In this document: positions 52,301 through 63,902 of the stretch, one piece after another
How the letters are laid out: each line of letters starts with the position of its first letter
How positions within the stretch are numbered: position 1 is the first letter of the stretch
Assembly (NCBI RefSeq): GCF_040802235.1
Contig: NC_133165.1
Coordinates: forward strand, 15,595,623-15,659,622
Reading direction: 5' to 3'
Source: Manis javanica
Lineage: Eukaryota; Chordata; Mammalia; Pholidota; Manidae
Length of the DNA: 64,000 nucleotides
The notes under the pieces: generated by a model
The model's database searches: none
What the model was told of the DNA's origin: nothing
What the model saw: only the letters and a program-made list of their open reading frames with translations
Translations under genes and position numbers: made by a program

Positions 52301-53191
52301 AAGTTGGGGCTTTGTGTTGTTGTTGTCATTTATTTTCATATATTGCTGAATCTCCATTTTAATTTGGTTGTTGATCCATTGACTATTTACAAGCGTGTTG
52401 TTAAGCCTCCGTGTGTTTGTGAGCCTTTTTACTTTCTTGGTATAATTTATTTCTAGTTTTATACCTTTGTGGTCTGAAAAGTTGGCTGGTAGGATTTCAA
52501 TCTTTTTGAATTTACTGAGGCTCTTTTTGTGGCCTAGTATGTGGTGTATTCTGGAGAATGTTCCATGTGCACTTGAGAAGAATGTGTATCCTGTTGCTTT
52601 TGGGTGTAGAGTTCTATAGATGTCTATTAGGTCCAGCTGTTCTAGTGTGTTGTTCAGTGCCTCTGTGTCCTTACTTATTTTCTGTCTGGTGGATCTGTCC
52701 TTTGGAGTGAATGGTGTGTTGAAGTCTCCTAAAATGAATGCATTGCAGTCTATTTCCTCCTTTAGTTCTGTTAGTATTTGTTTCACATGTGCTGGTGCTC
52801 CTTTGTTGGGTGCATATGTATTTATACTGGTTATATCCTCTTGTTGGACTGAGCCCTTTATCATTATGTAATGTCCTTCTTTATTTCTTGTTACTTTCTT
52901 TGTTTTGAAGTCTATTTTATCTGATACTTGTACTGCAGCACCTGCTTTTTTCTCCCTATTGTTTGCATGAAATATCTTTTTCCATCCCTTGACTTTTAGT
53001 CTGTGCATGTCTTTGGGTTTGAGGTGAGTCTCTTGTAAGCAGCATATAGATGGGTATTGTTTTTTTATCCATTCAGTGACTCTATGTCTTTTTATTGGTG
53101 CATTCAGTCCATTTACATTTAGGGTGATTATCGATAGGTATGTACTTATTGCCATTTCAGGCTTTAGATTCGTGGTTACCAAAGGTTCCAA
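49325..53191 (-). pseudogene. L1 ORF2 remnant (endonuclease and reverse transcriptase)
   Basis: The first 495 codons (53,191-51,704) hold the APE-type endonuclease, with LNVNGLNAP, the catalytic Glu in CLQETHL, Asp in LGDFNTP and His in SDHKGI. The usual Asp of the KIDHI-type motif is His here (RIHHI). A frameshift follows the KKLPKKKS motif near 51,750. A CGA-to-TGA stop lies near 51,440, inside the NIRKSINII-type motif. The reverse transcriptase continues at 51,378-50,434 with the catalytic FADDM box. More breaks follow, with family-like pieces at 50,393-50,124 and the C-terminus at 49,567-49,325 (WIKKMWYIYTMEYYSAI). The start may really be the Met 12 codons in (MAISTYLS). Confidence 0.9.
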
Positions 53192-53464
53192 ATTACTTTC
53201 CTTACTATCTAAGAGTCTAACTTAACTCACGTAGTGTGCTGTTACAAACACAATCTAAAGGTTCTTTTCTATTTCTCCTCCTTTTTTTAGTCCTTCATTC
53301 TTTATATATTAGGTATCAAATTCTGTACTTTTTGTCTCTCCCTTGATTGACTTTGGGGATAGTTAATTTAATTTTTCATTTGCCTCACAATCAGCTGCTC
53401 CACCCTCCCTACCATGATTTTACTACCTCTGGTGAGAGCTATCCAACCCTAGGAACACTTCCAT

Positions 53465-54313
53465 CTATAGCAGTCCCTCCAAAATAGACTGCATAGATGG
53501 TTTGTGGGAGGTAAACTCTCTCAGCTTTTGCTTATCTGGAAATTGTTTAATCCCTCCTTCAAATTTAAATGATAATCTCGCCAGATAAAGTAATCTTGGT
53601 TCCAGGCCCTTCTGCTTCATGGCATTTAATGCATCATGCCACTCCCTTCTGGCCTGTAAGGTTTCTGCTGAGAAGTCTGATGGGCTTTCCTTTGTATGTG
53701 ATCTTATTTCTGCCTCTTGCTGCTTTTAACAGTCTGTCCTTATCCTTGATCTTTCCCATTTTAATTACTATGTGTCTTGCTGTTGTCTTCCTTGGGTCCC
53801 TCATGTTGGGGGATCTGTGGATCTCCATGGCCTGACAGACTATGTCCTTCCCCAGATTGGGGAAGTTTTCAGCAACTACCTCCGCAAAGACACTTTCTAT
53901 CCCTTTCTCTCTTTTCTTCTTCTTCTTCTGGTATCCCTATAATGCAAATATTATTCTGCTTGGATTGGTCACACAGTTCTCTCAATATTCTTTCATTTTT
54001 ACAGATCATTTTTTCTCTCTGTGCCTCAGCTTCTTTGTATTCATTCCTCTTCTCTAGTTTCTATTTCATTTATTGTCTCCTCCACCGTATCCAACCTGCT
54101 TTTAATGCCCTCCATCATGTTCTTTAACGATTGGATCTCTGACCTGAATTCATTCCTGAGTTCTTGGATGTCTTTCCGTACCTCCATTAGGATGTTGATG
54201 ATTTTTATTTTGAACTCCCTTTCAGGAAGAGTCATGAGGTCCATATCATTTAAATCTTTCTTGGGAGTTGTATTAATAATTTTACTCTGGACAAGTTTCC
54301 TATGGCGTTTCAT
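53465..54313 (-). pseudogene. L1 ORF1 remnant (RNA-binding chaperone)
   Basis: It starts MKRHRKLVQSKIINTTPKKD and continues for 90 codons through a coiled-coil segment, then stops after EIETREEE. The RRM/C-terminal part resumes in other frames: one piece at 53,828-53,634 reads MEIHRSPNMRDPRKTTARHI, the conserved ORF1p C-terminal domain. The ancestral stop is inferred at 53467-53465. Frameshifts make it non-functional. Confidence 0.85.
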
Positions 54314-54926
54314 GTTTGTATATGGTGCCCTGTAGTGTCCAGAAGCTCTATTCTGGAGCTGCTCAGTCCCTGAAGCAATGTTGGGGGTCGCAGGGGAGCG
54401 GTACTGGTGCCTGGGGGTAGGAAAGATCTGTTCCCCACCCTCTGGCTGCTGTGCCTGTCTCCCCTGCCTGAGCCAGTGGGCCAGTCACACAGGTAAAAGT
54501 TTTCATCCCAGAGCAGCCAGATATGGATCCCTGCTTTCCACAAGCAGCCAGAATCCCAGTCTCCCCAGGAACTCTGCCTGTATTAACATTCCAACCCAGT
54601 AGTCATGCTAGTCCCATGAAAGCACCATGAAATGTAGGTTTGTGCTCCCAGAGCAGATCTCCGGAGCTATGTATTCAGCAGTCCCAGGCCTTCCACTTCC
54701 TCCCGCCGGTGAGCTGGGGTGGGGGAGGGGCTCGGGTCCCATGGAGCCACAGCTCTGGTACGTTACCCCGTTCCCTGAGGTCTGCTCTTTTCTCCAGGTG
54801 TGTGCAGTCTGATGCTGTCCTCTTTCCTGTAAGGATTAGTTGCACCAATTAAATTTTCTAATTGTATCCAGTTTTAGGAGGAAGCCTCTGTCTCTCCTCT
54901 CATGCCGCCATCTTTAATCCTCCATC

Positions 54927-54940
54927 TTGGTTCTCATTTT
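54927..54940 (-). repeat. L1 target-site duplication, 5' copy
   Basis: AAAATGAGAACCAA on the minus strand immediately upstream of the L1 5' end, identical to the copy at 48,956-48,969. It begins with AAAA, as expected for L1 endonuclease cleavage at a TT/AAAA-like site. Confidence 0.85.
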
Positions 54941-55039
54941 GATACTTCTTTTGCCTTTAAAATCTCTCTAGTACCCTAGTTATTTAGAGCATTCATTTGT
55001 TCATTCAGTTACCCTTTATTTAGAACTCTGGTGCCCTGT

Positions 55040-55145
55040 GAAGGAGTGATCAATCAATCCATCATCTCCTATCTGTCTCTGTCATCTATCTATCATCTAT
55101 TCTATCAGTTTTCTCTATCTCATCATCTATCCATTCATCTTCAAG
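55040..55145. repeat. Degenerate ATCT tetranucleotide repeat
   Basis: Interspersed ATCT/ATCA units (for example CATCTATCTATCATCTATTC), about 100 bp beyond the L1 insertion. Confidence 0.8.
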
Positions 55146-55717
55146 GGAAGAGGGTCTCTCTACTTCATGTCTGCTCCTGAGGAAGTGAGTCACCTCTGAA
55201 TCTAGCTGGCTAGTGGGCCTCTGCTCCCTGCTGACCCACTTGACCACCTCTGCCTTCTCTTAGATCTGCATAGCACCAGTTCCTGGATTCTCTTTCTCCT
55301 TGCTCCACCTGCCTGTTATGATATGCCGCTACCTCTTACTAGTCCACTCTCGGGTGTCCTGCTAACCTGGTTTGCCACCTGTCACTCATGACTGTCCTCT
55401 CTGGACCTGGTGTCTGACTCCACGCATGTGTACATTGGCAGCTGATTCCAGACCTGCCTCTGCACCTCCAGCGCCTGCCCCACCCCATGGGATCTCTTGT
55501 TCCAAGTTTCACTGTCTTTTAGGAAATGTGTTAAATATATTCTAGCTCCTTAAAGAGTAAATAAAATGTAATTCCAAGAGAAAAACATGTTTTCTTAAAG
55601 AGGACTTTGGTTGTCATAGTTATTTTTGTTTTATCCAGTGGTTGTTGAAGTATGTTTGATTTCAATAAATCATCCCAGATTTTCCTGTTTTGAAGGCCTA
55701 TGTGCTTTTAAACAGGA

Positions 55718-55720
<3 letters not shown>

Positions 55721-55772
<52 letters not shown>

Positions 55773-55786
55773 CACGCGCGCGCACA
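55721..55786. repeat. (TG)n / CG alternating microsatellite
   Basis: TG repeated for 48 bp and followed by CGTGCACGCGCGCGCACA. The whole 66 bp alternates pyrimidine and purine. Confidence 0.95.
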
Positions 55787-55947
55787 ATATAAGAGTATGA
55801 GTCATTAGTTTTACTGTTTCCAAACTGCTGTGAACTGGGAAACCAAGTTTCTTTGTCTAAATATGAGAAAAAATTGTTTATGAACTACTTTGTAATAAGT
55901 TAATCACCAAGTATGGTATTCCTTTTTGTCAGCTGCAGCTATTTAAA

Positions 55948-55969
55948 GGGTTTTTTTTTTTTTTTTTTT
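55948..55969. repeat. Poly-T tract
   Basis: About 20 T in a row. A shorter one lies at 45,661-45,676. No attached SINE body is recognised. Confidence 0.8.
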
Positions 55970-56199
55970 GCATACTCTCAAGATCTTGGTTTCAAACTGG
56001 GCAATGGATAATCCTGAACAAATGACACAGTACTGTCTGACAGTTTCCCTGCTTTTCCTTGGTTATTTATCTTTGCTCCAGCGGTGTTTGCTCCCTGATT
56101 GAAAAGACATTTTAGCATGTGTGGAATGGTAGGCGAAAACACTGTGACACAGGCAACATTATGTTACTTCTCCTAAAGCAAACTTTCAGTTGAACACCT

Positions 56200-56530
56200 T
56201 TGTTTGAGTTTCTTTATGTACAAAATGTTATGCGAAATGCTACGTGGTTAAAATCATAAGAAAAAGTCGGTCCTTGTTTACCAGCAACTGACAGTCTAGT
56301 AAGTGCGGAACATTAGAGGATAAAATCTACTGAGGAAAATCTAGGAGCCAAAGTGTGGCATCGGGAATGCGTGAGGGTGTTTGAGTAGGTGGCAGGGGTA
56401 CCAGTTTGGCATAGGTCTGGAAAACAAGAATAATACAGTGGGAAAGGCAATAAAAGCTTCATTCAATAGACAATGAAGGGCCACCAAACAGATCAAGTGA
56501 AATGATCAGAGCTGAGAGCTTGGTAGGTGA
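56200..56530 (-). mobile_element. L2 LINE fragment
   Basis: 'ACCAGCAACTGACAGTCTAG' and the later 'GAAGGGCCACCAAACAGATC' and 'AAGTGAAATGATCAGAGC' follow the reverse-complement L2 order. Confidence 0.5.
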
Positions 56531-56854
56531 GTCTGGCAACTAATAGCAAAGAACTGGGAAAACAAAAATACAATTTGGTTTGGACCAAGTATGTATTGGA
56601 GGAGGCAGAAAATAACAGAATATTGGACTTGATACCTGAATTCAAAGGCCAGCACTATCACTGGCTATCTGAAAAGGATAATTTACATAATGGCCTATTT
56701 TAGACAATATCAGGAAACTTTTCTTCTTGAGGATGGGAGAAATTAGTGTTCACGTGTATGTTCCATGTCCAAGTAGGTAGGATCGAGTGCATTATTATAT
56801 ATCTGGCGGTCTCTGGGTAATACAGCCATGTGACTGATCCTGCAGGCTCTGAGA

Positions 56855-57060
56855 TCAGACTTCTGGTGTCAAGTATAGGCTCTTTCACCTACTTCATGCA
56901 TAACCTTGGCAAGTTATTTAATCTGTTTTTTTTTTTGCTTTTGCTTCCTCATCTGTAAAAGGCAGATAGTAGAACTTGGTAGAATTCTCAGGAGATAATT
57001 AATATTTGTAAAGTCCTTAGAAGAGTTCCGATACATAGTCATGGTTCAAAAAAGAAAGCT
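56855..57060 (+). repeat. MIR SINE
   Basis: 'GAGATCAGACTTCTGGTGTC', 'ATAACCTTGGCAAGTTATTT' and 'CCTCATCTGTAAAAGGCAG' give a nearly complete plus-oriented MIR. Confidence 0.8.
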
Positions 57061-57879
57061 ATTATTAATTACAATAAATAAAATTGCAATAGTTACTTAC
57101 TTTATGCAGATTACTCATATTGCAATTTTAAGTGTATTCTTTAAAACTCAAATATGTAAACCGTCTGATGTAACAGCCCCCGGTGTAGGTGTTGATCCGG
57201 CTGGTATGCATCAACTTCATGAATGTGATGCACTCAGACTGAGGAGCTCTGTCCAGTATGAGAGTCCCTCAAGTGAGTCCTTCATACCTTCCACAGCAAC
57301 TCACCTGGTTATAAATACTAAGTGTATAAGAACCTATGAATTCTGTGGAAAGCACTTGGATCATGTCAAGTTTTATTTTTAAGGATTAAAACACCAGTTG
57401 CTAATGCTGCAGGAATGGAGTCAGTAAATAACAACAGTAAGTAAATATTCCTCTCTCTATGGTGCTCATTCAAGCAGGAGAGCAGGACACTCTGATAGAT
57501 TTGTGAAAATAATCCACATTAGATGTCATTTTAATAAATGATTAAAGTTTACATTTTACTTTTACTTTTGAAATTTGAAATCTTTCAAACACAAAGAAAA
57601 CTTTGAAGAGCAACATATTTTTCATTTATTAACCTGAACAAATCTGTATTGCCATACCTGCTTCAAATTTTAAGATGAAATTCACAAATGTGTTTGAAAC
57701 CCTTGTGGATCTCCTTGATTCCATGGCAATCCAAACCCTTCTTGCATTCCTCCCACTGTCAGAGGAAACCATGATTCTGATGTGATGTACTCATAAAAAT
57801 ATGTAGTATTTACTGTATTTTTAAAACATTATGTAAATGGAGGTCGTAATATCATGAAACTATTTTTTTCATTATTTGA

Positions 57880-59830
57880 TTTTTAATTCAACTTTATTGG
57901 ATTATAATTTACATGAAATAAATGCACTCCTCATGTGTATATAACCTAAAGTTTTTGACAAATGACTATATCTGTTTAACTATCACTCCATTCAGGCTAT
58001 AGAACAATTTTGTCATCCCCAGAAAGTTCACTTTTGCCCAGTGCAGTCAGTTCCCCACATACACCCACCCTAGGTAATCACTGATTTGGCTTCCATTGCT
58101 ACAGATTAGTTTAACCCGTTCCAGAGCTTCATGTAAGAGATTCTGACAGTATGTACTCTCTTGTCTGTTTTCTTTCATTCAGCATAATGTTTATTGGGAT
58201 TTTTCTGTTCTTATTTGTACCAATAGTTCATTTCTATTTTATTGCCAAGTTGTATTTCATTGTCCAAATATACCATAACTTATTTATTCATTCCTGATGA
58301 GTAATTGGACTCTACATTTTTTGGCTATTATGAATAAAACTGCTAAGCATGGTATTAATACAAGTCTTTCTCTGGAAATACATTTGTTCTTGGATAAATG
58401 ACTTGGAGTGGTAATGCTGAGTAATACGGTATTATGTAATTTTGCAAGAAACAGTTTGGTTTTCCAAAGTGATTGTGCCATTTACTTTCAGTGGCAGCTG
58501 CTTCAGATCCTTGCCGGGACGATTTGTTGTTACCAGTCATTTAAGTACTCTGTTAAGTATTGTGATTTTAATTTGCATTTCTTTGATGACTAATGATGTT
58601 GAACACCTTTTCGTCTCGCTATTTGTGTGTGTGTGTTTGTATCATTCTGCAAATATACATGTACTCTGAATACAAGTCCCAGGGTTTGTTATTTTGTCAC
58701 GTGTATTGTGAATATTTTCTTCCAATCTCCCAGCCGGTGGCTTACTTCTCATATTCTTAGTGAAATGCAAGACTTTAATGAAGAGTAGAATAACTTTGAC
58801 AAAGTACAGATTATCAATTGTTTCCTTTTTCATTTTTTTGGACTGTAAGAAATCTTTGCCTATTCTAAGCTTTGAGAATTTTCTTTATTTTTCTATAAGC
58901 TTTATAGTTGTAGCTTTTACATTTAGATCTGTGCTCCATTTCAAGTTAATTTTTGTGTTTGTCTTATGAGATAGAGAAGAAGCTTCATGTTTTTCCAAAT
59001 GGATATCCATCCAGTCATTCCAACACTACTTATCAGAAAGACTATATTTTCTCCATTGAATTTGTCACCTCCAATGAAAACCAATTAACCAGCTTATGTG
59101 TAGATTTATTTTTTGCCTCTAGTTTCCTTTTAATGGAAATACTAGCTATCATAGTGTAAGTCATTAAACTGTATTTAGACATTGTTTTGCTATTCTAGAT
59201 CTTTTGCATCATACCTACACATTTTAACACTATGGAGTTTTTGAGTTCATGGACATGCATTTTGAAAATTTTATTTTTCTTTTATTCTTATCAATATCAT
59301 TTTTAGTGTATATCTTGTACATATTTTTAAAAACTTATTCTTAAGCATTTCATGTTTGCTGTTAATGGTATTTTCAATTACAATTTTTAGTTCATTGGTT
59401 GTATGTAGAAATAAAATTGATTTTTGTGTCTTGATCTTATATCCTGTAACTTTTTAAAGCTACTCATTATATTTAGTAATTATTTTGTAGATTTCTCAGA
59501 AATTTGCTCATATTCATGTTTATGAATATAATTATATCAATTATATAAAGATTACGAATCAATGATTACATCCTCTATTCATATAAACAGTTTTATTTCT
59601 TCCTTTACAAACCTTACTCCTTTTATTTCTTTTTCTTGCCTTATTCTAATGGCTAGAAACATCAGCACAATGTTGAAAAGAAGTTATAAAAATGAGTATT
59701 TTTGTCTTTCTTTTGGTCTTAGGGTGAAGGCCTTCAATGTTTAACCATTAAGTATATTAGCTCCAGCTTTTTTTGTGGTTGCCCTTAATTAAGTTTAGGA
59801 AGTACTTTCAGCATTTGAGTATGTCATTGC
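57880..59830 (-). mobile_element. Ancient L1 fragment (3' half, L1M-like)
   Basis: Degenerate L1 ORF2/3' sequence in minus orientation. The plus strand shows the complement of the L1 3' UTR (AACTTTATTGGATTATAATTT), then recognisable ORF2 words such as those for the tail near 58,200-58,620 and for the RT region near 59,440-59,720. There are many stops and indels. Confidence 0.8.
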
Positions 59831-60004
59831 TTTGTCTATTGGCTTACATTATTTCTGAATAGAAGCCAGCAAATTTTCTTATCCTGGAACCCCTGAACAA
59901 GTGTCCACTTTTTTTTAATTTGCCTTTAAAAATATTAACTTTATTACCTTTTAGTAACTTGATTATGATATGCAGCTCATATGCTTACTAAACATTGCCT
60001 TGGG

Positions 60005-60125
60005 CACAGCAATTAAGCTTTCATTATACTTATCTGTAATATAGGACCCTGAAGATCTTAGAGGATTTTGTAAGGATTAATGGGGATGATAGATGTAAAA
60101 GTATTCTAAAAAGTTTATAGTTCAC
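60005..60125 (+). repeat. MIR SINE fragment
   Basis: 'TTATCTGTAATATAGGACCC' and 'TTTTGTAAGGATTAATGGGG' match the 3' half of MIR. Confidence 0.5.
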
Positions 60126-62616
60126 TAAAATGACTTCCCAATCCAAGAATGCTTTCAGTGAAAATTAAAATAATTTAAGTTTGTGGCTTTAGAAAACATA
60201 ATTTTGTTAACCTTCTACCAAGTTACAGTTTTATTGTCAAATGAGTACGTTGCAGCAGACACTGACTCTAAATGTCCAACTGAAACAACTGAAATGCAAA
60301 TTTTCTTGACTTGTTTTCCAAATAATATTTTATTTTATTTTTCTATCCATTTTAGTCTAAAAATTCCTTGAGGGTGCTCTTAATTCTTCATGAAAGAAAA
60401 TATCAATGGTCCTATATAGCAGAAGTCAATGTAACTGTTATAATTTTCTCTTCAAACTGTGCATGTGAAACAGATTTGCAATTATGACAGCTAATACCAC
60501 AGAATACAATACAATCTTAGAATGGGAACATTCTTTTACTGATAATCATTACACACTGACCAAAAGATTATCTGAACTTTGTAGAGTTCATTGTACTTTT
60601 GAAATACTTTCGTATGTGTGATCTAATCTATTCTTCAGAAAATACTCATGAACAGGTGAATGTACAAGTTCTTATTCCACATGGAAATTCCATGCATATT
60701 TATGAAGTCATTTAATATGAAATATTATTTGTTATAAGAAGGTAAGCTGTTTTGCCAAGATTATGTTTTATAAAACTTTGCTTCACTTTTTCACTTTTTA
60801 TATCATTCAGTTGAGAGTTTCAGATCATTCTGTGTTTCAGGCTTCTTCAAAAATTTCCCTGTGAGCTTTCTCAAAGTTGGCCCATGAAAATGGACTCATC
60901 ACAATAGTGCCATGGACTTGCAGAGCCCTTTGCTTAAATTAAATTCCATTTTTAAAACCTAGTGTTTGGTACCAGATGCAGAGAGTAAATTGACATCTCC
61001 TTTACCAAGAAGGCAAGGTTTAATTAGCTTTTTACCAAAGACTTATTATACATTTCACCTATACACTGAAAGAAGAAAATTATGCTTTTAAAAGCAGGAT
61101 GAAAGTAGAGGTGCTACCCACAGCTGCTCTGGTCTCTGGCAAACCATTCTGAGGGGCTCCAGTTTCATTTGGTTCAGATGAAACACATGTTGCTCATTTA
61201 TTGTACATGTGCCTTAGTGTATTTTGACATATCTGATTTAAAAATGTTACAGATGTTCCTCATTATTTTAAGCACTTAGTTCTTCATTATTTAAGAGCTC
61301 TTTGTGGCCATCTATAGAACTTGGCTATACACTAGCTCTTTGACAATATAATTAAGGGGAAAATTGGCTACCTTTAATATGTTAATTTCAGTTAAATTTC
61401 AGTTGCCATTTTGTGCTATAGCTAGTGAATTATGCACATTTAACAGGTGCTCTGTTATAATTTTTATCTGTTAATGCATACAAATCTTTTTAAAACATGT
61501 TCCGGATAATTTCAGGTGGACATGAAATTATTTTGATCCTAATGTCTGTTAGAGATTTGCTTTTCAATGTATGGCCTGAGATCAGGCAGCAATATTATAA
61601 TTTGAGTACTTACTAGAAATGAAGACTCTCAGATCCTACTTTAGATCTGTTGCAACAGAATCTGCATTTTAACATAATCCCCAGGTGGTTTATATGTGTT
61701 ATTTTGATAAGCATTGTTTTAGAGGAAGCTTTATATTAAAACTGTTTTATACACCCACATGCATATACATATGCGTCACACCTGAAACTATGCAGTATGC
61801 TATACAGATATTATAGAGTGTGGACTGGCCTGTAGATTGAATTATTTATTTTCTTATCATTTAATACAATAAAAAGAACCTCACCAATACTTTCCACAGC
61901 TGTTTTATGTCTTCCATGAATACGAAACCCCACATTTATTAGTACTGGTTTGCCACATATTTTCAATGAATGACATCTGAAGCAAACAGAAGAACTTCTA
62001 ACTCCAACTTGAATCTTTTAGAATTCTCATGATTTTTTATTGTTTTCTGTAGCTTTCTAGAGAGTAAATTTACTGGTTGGATAGTAGTGTATTATATTTA
62101 TTTATACTTACTTTACATGAAAAAAAAGCGGAAGCATGACTGTAAGACTAAAGCATTTAATTTCTTGGATAATGAATTTGATTTTAAAATTACCTGTTAT
62201 CTATGGGTACCATGGGAAATAATCATATCTTAATTATTTACACTGTATTATATTTATTTATTTGTATATACTTTGTTACATTATCAGCTATATCTTAAAA
62301 TGTAATACAAAATCAAATTTACATTTATAAAGACCTCTGAAATCATGCTGCAAAGTAACTCAATTCTTTAAAACTCAATTTTATTGGTCATCACTTTTTC
62401 TGTATGTATATTTCAGCAGAAATAAGCATAAGCTATAATTTTGATCATAGATGAAATATAATAAATAATACTATTTCATTTTATGACCTTTATTTGAAAT
62501 CTATGACAACATAATTTCATATAGTTCAAAACTTGCTTAGTACATTGTCAGTATCTAATGATAAGGAGGTGAAAATTCTTCCCTTTAAAAAAAAATCTCT
62601 AATTTGTTACAAGCTG
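60126..62616. other. Intergenic DNA downstream of PTPRQ, no gene seen
   Basis: AT-rich sequence without coding signal or clear repeats, apart from the possible conserved block at about 61.05-61.56 kb. Confidence 0.6.
61050..61560. promoter_or_regulatory. Repeat-free AT-rich block, possible conserved element
   Basis: No repeat is recognised, and the block is rich in TAATTA-type cores and an ACAGGTG E-box (about 61,445). It lies 2 kb past the PTPRQ stop. Speculative. Confidence 0.2.
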
Positions 62617-63618
62617 TTTATTTCTTTTTGTTCAGTCCCACCAAATAGACTCCTCCATAATCAACCTTGGGAAGTGAGATAAAGACCATTTGATACAATC
62701 TATTCAGAAGTCTCTGTTGGCACCACAGAAACACATCATTAGTTTATAGGCATGTAATACATTCCATGTTTTTATACATTTCTGCTGAAGAAACCCTTCA
62801 AAACTGTTAATACTAAGTTGAACATACATCTTATAAACAAATACTCTGATACAGTTAATGATGTGTTTAAATACACAATACAGTGGAACAGTTTGTCCCT
62901 GAAAACATACAATTGTGGAGAGGCTAGGAAAGTACTCTACACCTTCATATAAGCAATCGCATTGTTTAATTTTTCTTTTTTGTTTTTTCAAACTAGAGAT
63001 CACAATGCAATTTAAATAGCCCTAGTGTCCCCGAAGAGCTACTGTGTGCTGTATAAAGGCTAAGTAATCCCTTCAGTGTCAGGGGGTTACTGTTCAGCTG
63101 TTCAAGATCATGAGATGATATCTCAGCACTCATAAAACAGAGGATTCAAAACACAGGGGCATACATGGAAGTACAGATCATTATGACAGTGGTGGAAGTT
63201 ATCCGCAAGAAACGTTAACACCCTGGAGGCCAAAATAACATGACTGAATCAACATTTACAACTTGTGTTCAAGATTAAACCCAATATGTAGGGGAAATTT
63301 ACATTGAAGCATCAATACTAACATAATAATTTTTACATTTGGCTCATTCCAAAAATATCGAAGACTTCAAAAATCTCTGGAATACCTTTTCTTATACATT
63401 TTAAATGCATAATATTTATTCTGTACAAAACAAATAACTCTCCTGAATTAGATACTTCCTAGAACTATTCATGAAATGTCAGTCCATTTAGTAAGGCACA
63501 GTATGAGAATAGCAGAGATTTCTTTAAGGTTACACATTTGAATTCAGAAGAATCTGGGGGTAATTTTGGCCCCTGGGATTTGAAAATATCTTCCAGTTAT
63601 AATCTTTGGTCTGAACAT
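62617..63618 (-). other. PTPRQ: Probable PTPRQ 3' UTR
   Basis: Sequence following the PTPRQ stop on the minus strand, free of recognisable repeats. AATAAA occurs on the minus strand at 63421-63416 and at 62622-62617. The true end could be at either; the longer one is shown. Confidence 0.4.
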
Positions 63619-63656
63619 TTACATGGTGGTTTCTTCCCATTCAAGCTCAACATCAC
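63619..63656 (-). CDS. PTPRQ: PTPRQ terminal coding exon
   Basis: After the acceptor TTACAG the exon supplies 38 nt encoding DVELEWEETTM and a TAA stop at 63621-63619. Joined to the exon ending at 63,903 it gives MEGDVELEWEETTM, the PTPRQ C-terminus. The acidic tail and phase agree, so the call is firm although the exon is tiny. The intron between is 246 bp. Confidence 0.9.
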
Positions 63657-63902
63657 CTGTAACATAATAGTAACATGTCACAAGAAAGAATTGAAGTTAA
63701 CTGTTCAAAAGATTTAAACGTTTGTGGCAAAAACGCAGTGCAGATGGAAAGGCTATTATCCTAATTTGGATTTGAGAGGAACAAAAAAATTGATATATGC
63801 AGTAACCAAACATCTAAATATTTCAACCTATGCTTATTTTTGAATTAATGCTCATGTTATAGGTGGTAAACTAGTAAATTGGTACATATTGCTTCTGTTT
63901 AC

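Larger units (their letters stand above)
48970..54926 (-). mobile_element. Near full-length LINE-1, inactive
   Basis: On the minus strand it starts GATGGAGGATTAAAGATGGC, carrying a YY1-type AAGATGGCGGC word typical of L1 promoters. A 5' UTR of about 610 bp, ORF1, ORF2, a pyrimidine-strand-rich 3' UTR and an interrupted A-tail with TTAG units (about 48,970-48,995) follow. It is flanked by a perfect 14-bp repeat, AAAATGAGAACCAA in element orientation. Both ORFs are broken, so it is a lineage-specific but dead copy. L1 is a non-LTR retrotransposon that inserts by target-primed reverse transcription. Confidence 0.95.

Noticed and set aside
50837-52349. Several plus-strand open frames of 80-170 codons in 50.8-54.6 kb
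   Set aside because: All are antisense shadows of the L1 ORF1/ORF2 on the minus strand.
57041-57382. 113-codon plus-strand frame
   Set aside because: It starts within a MIR end and has no coding texture or family resemblance.
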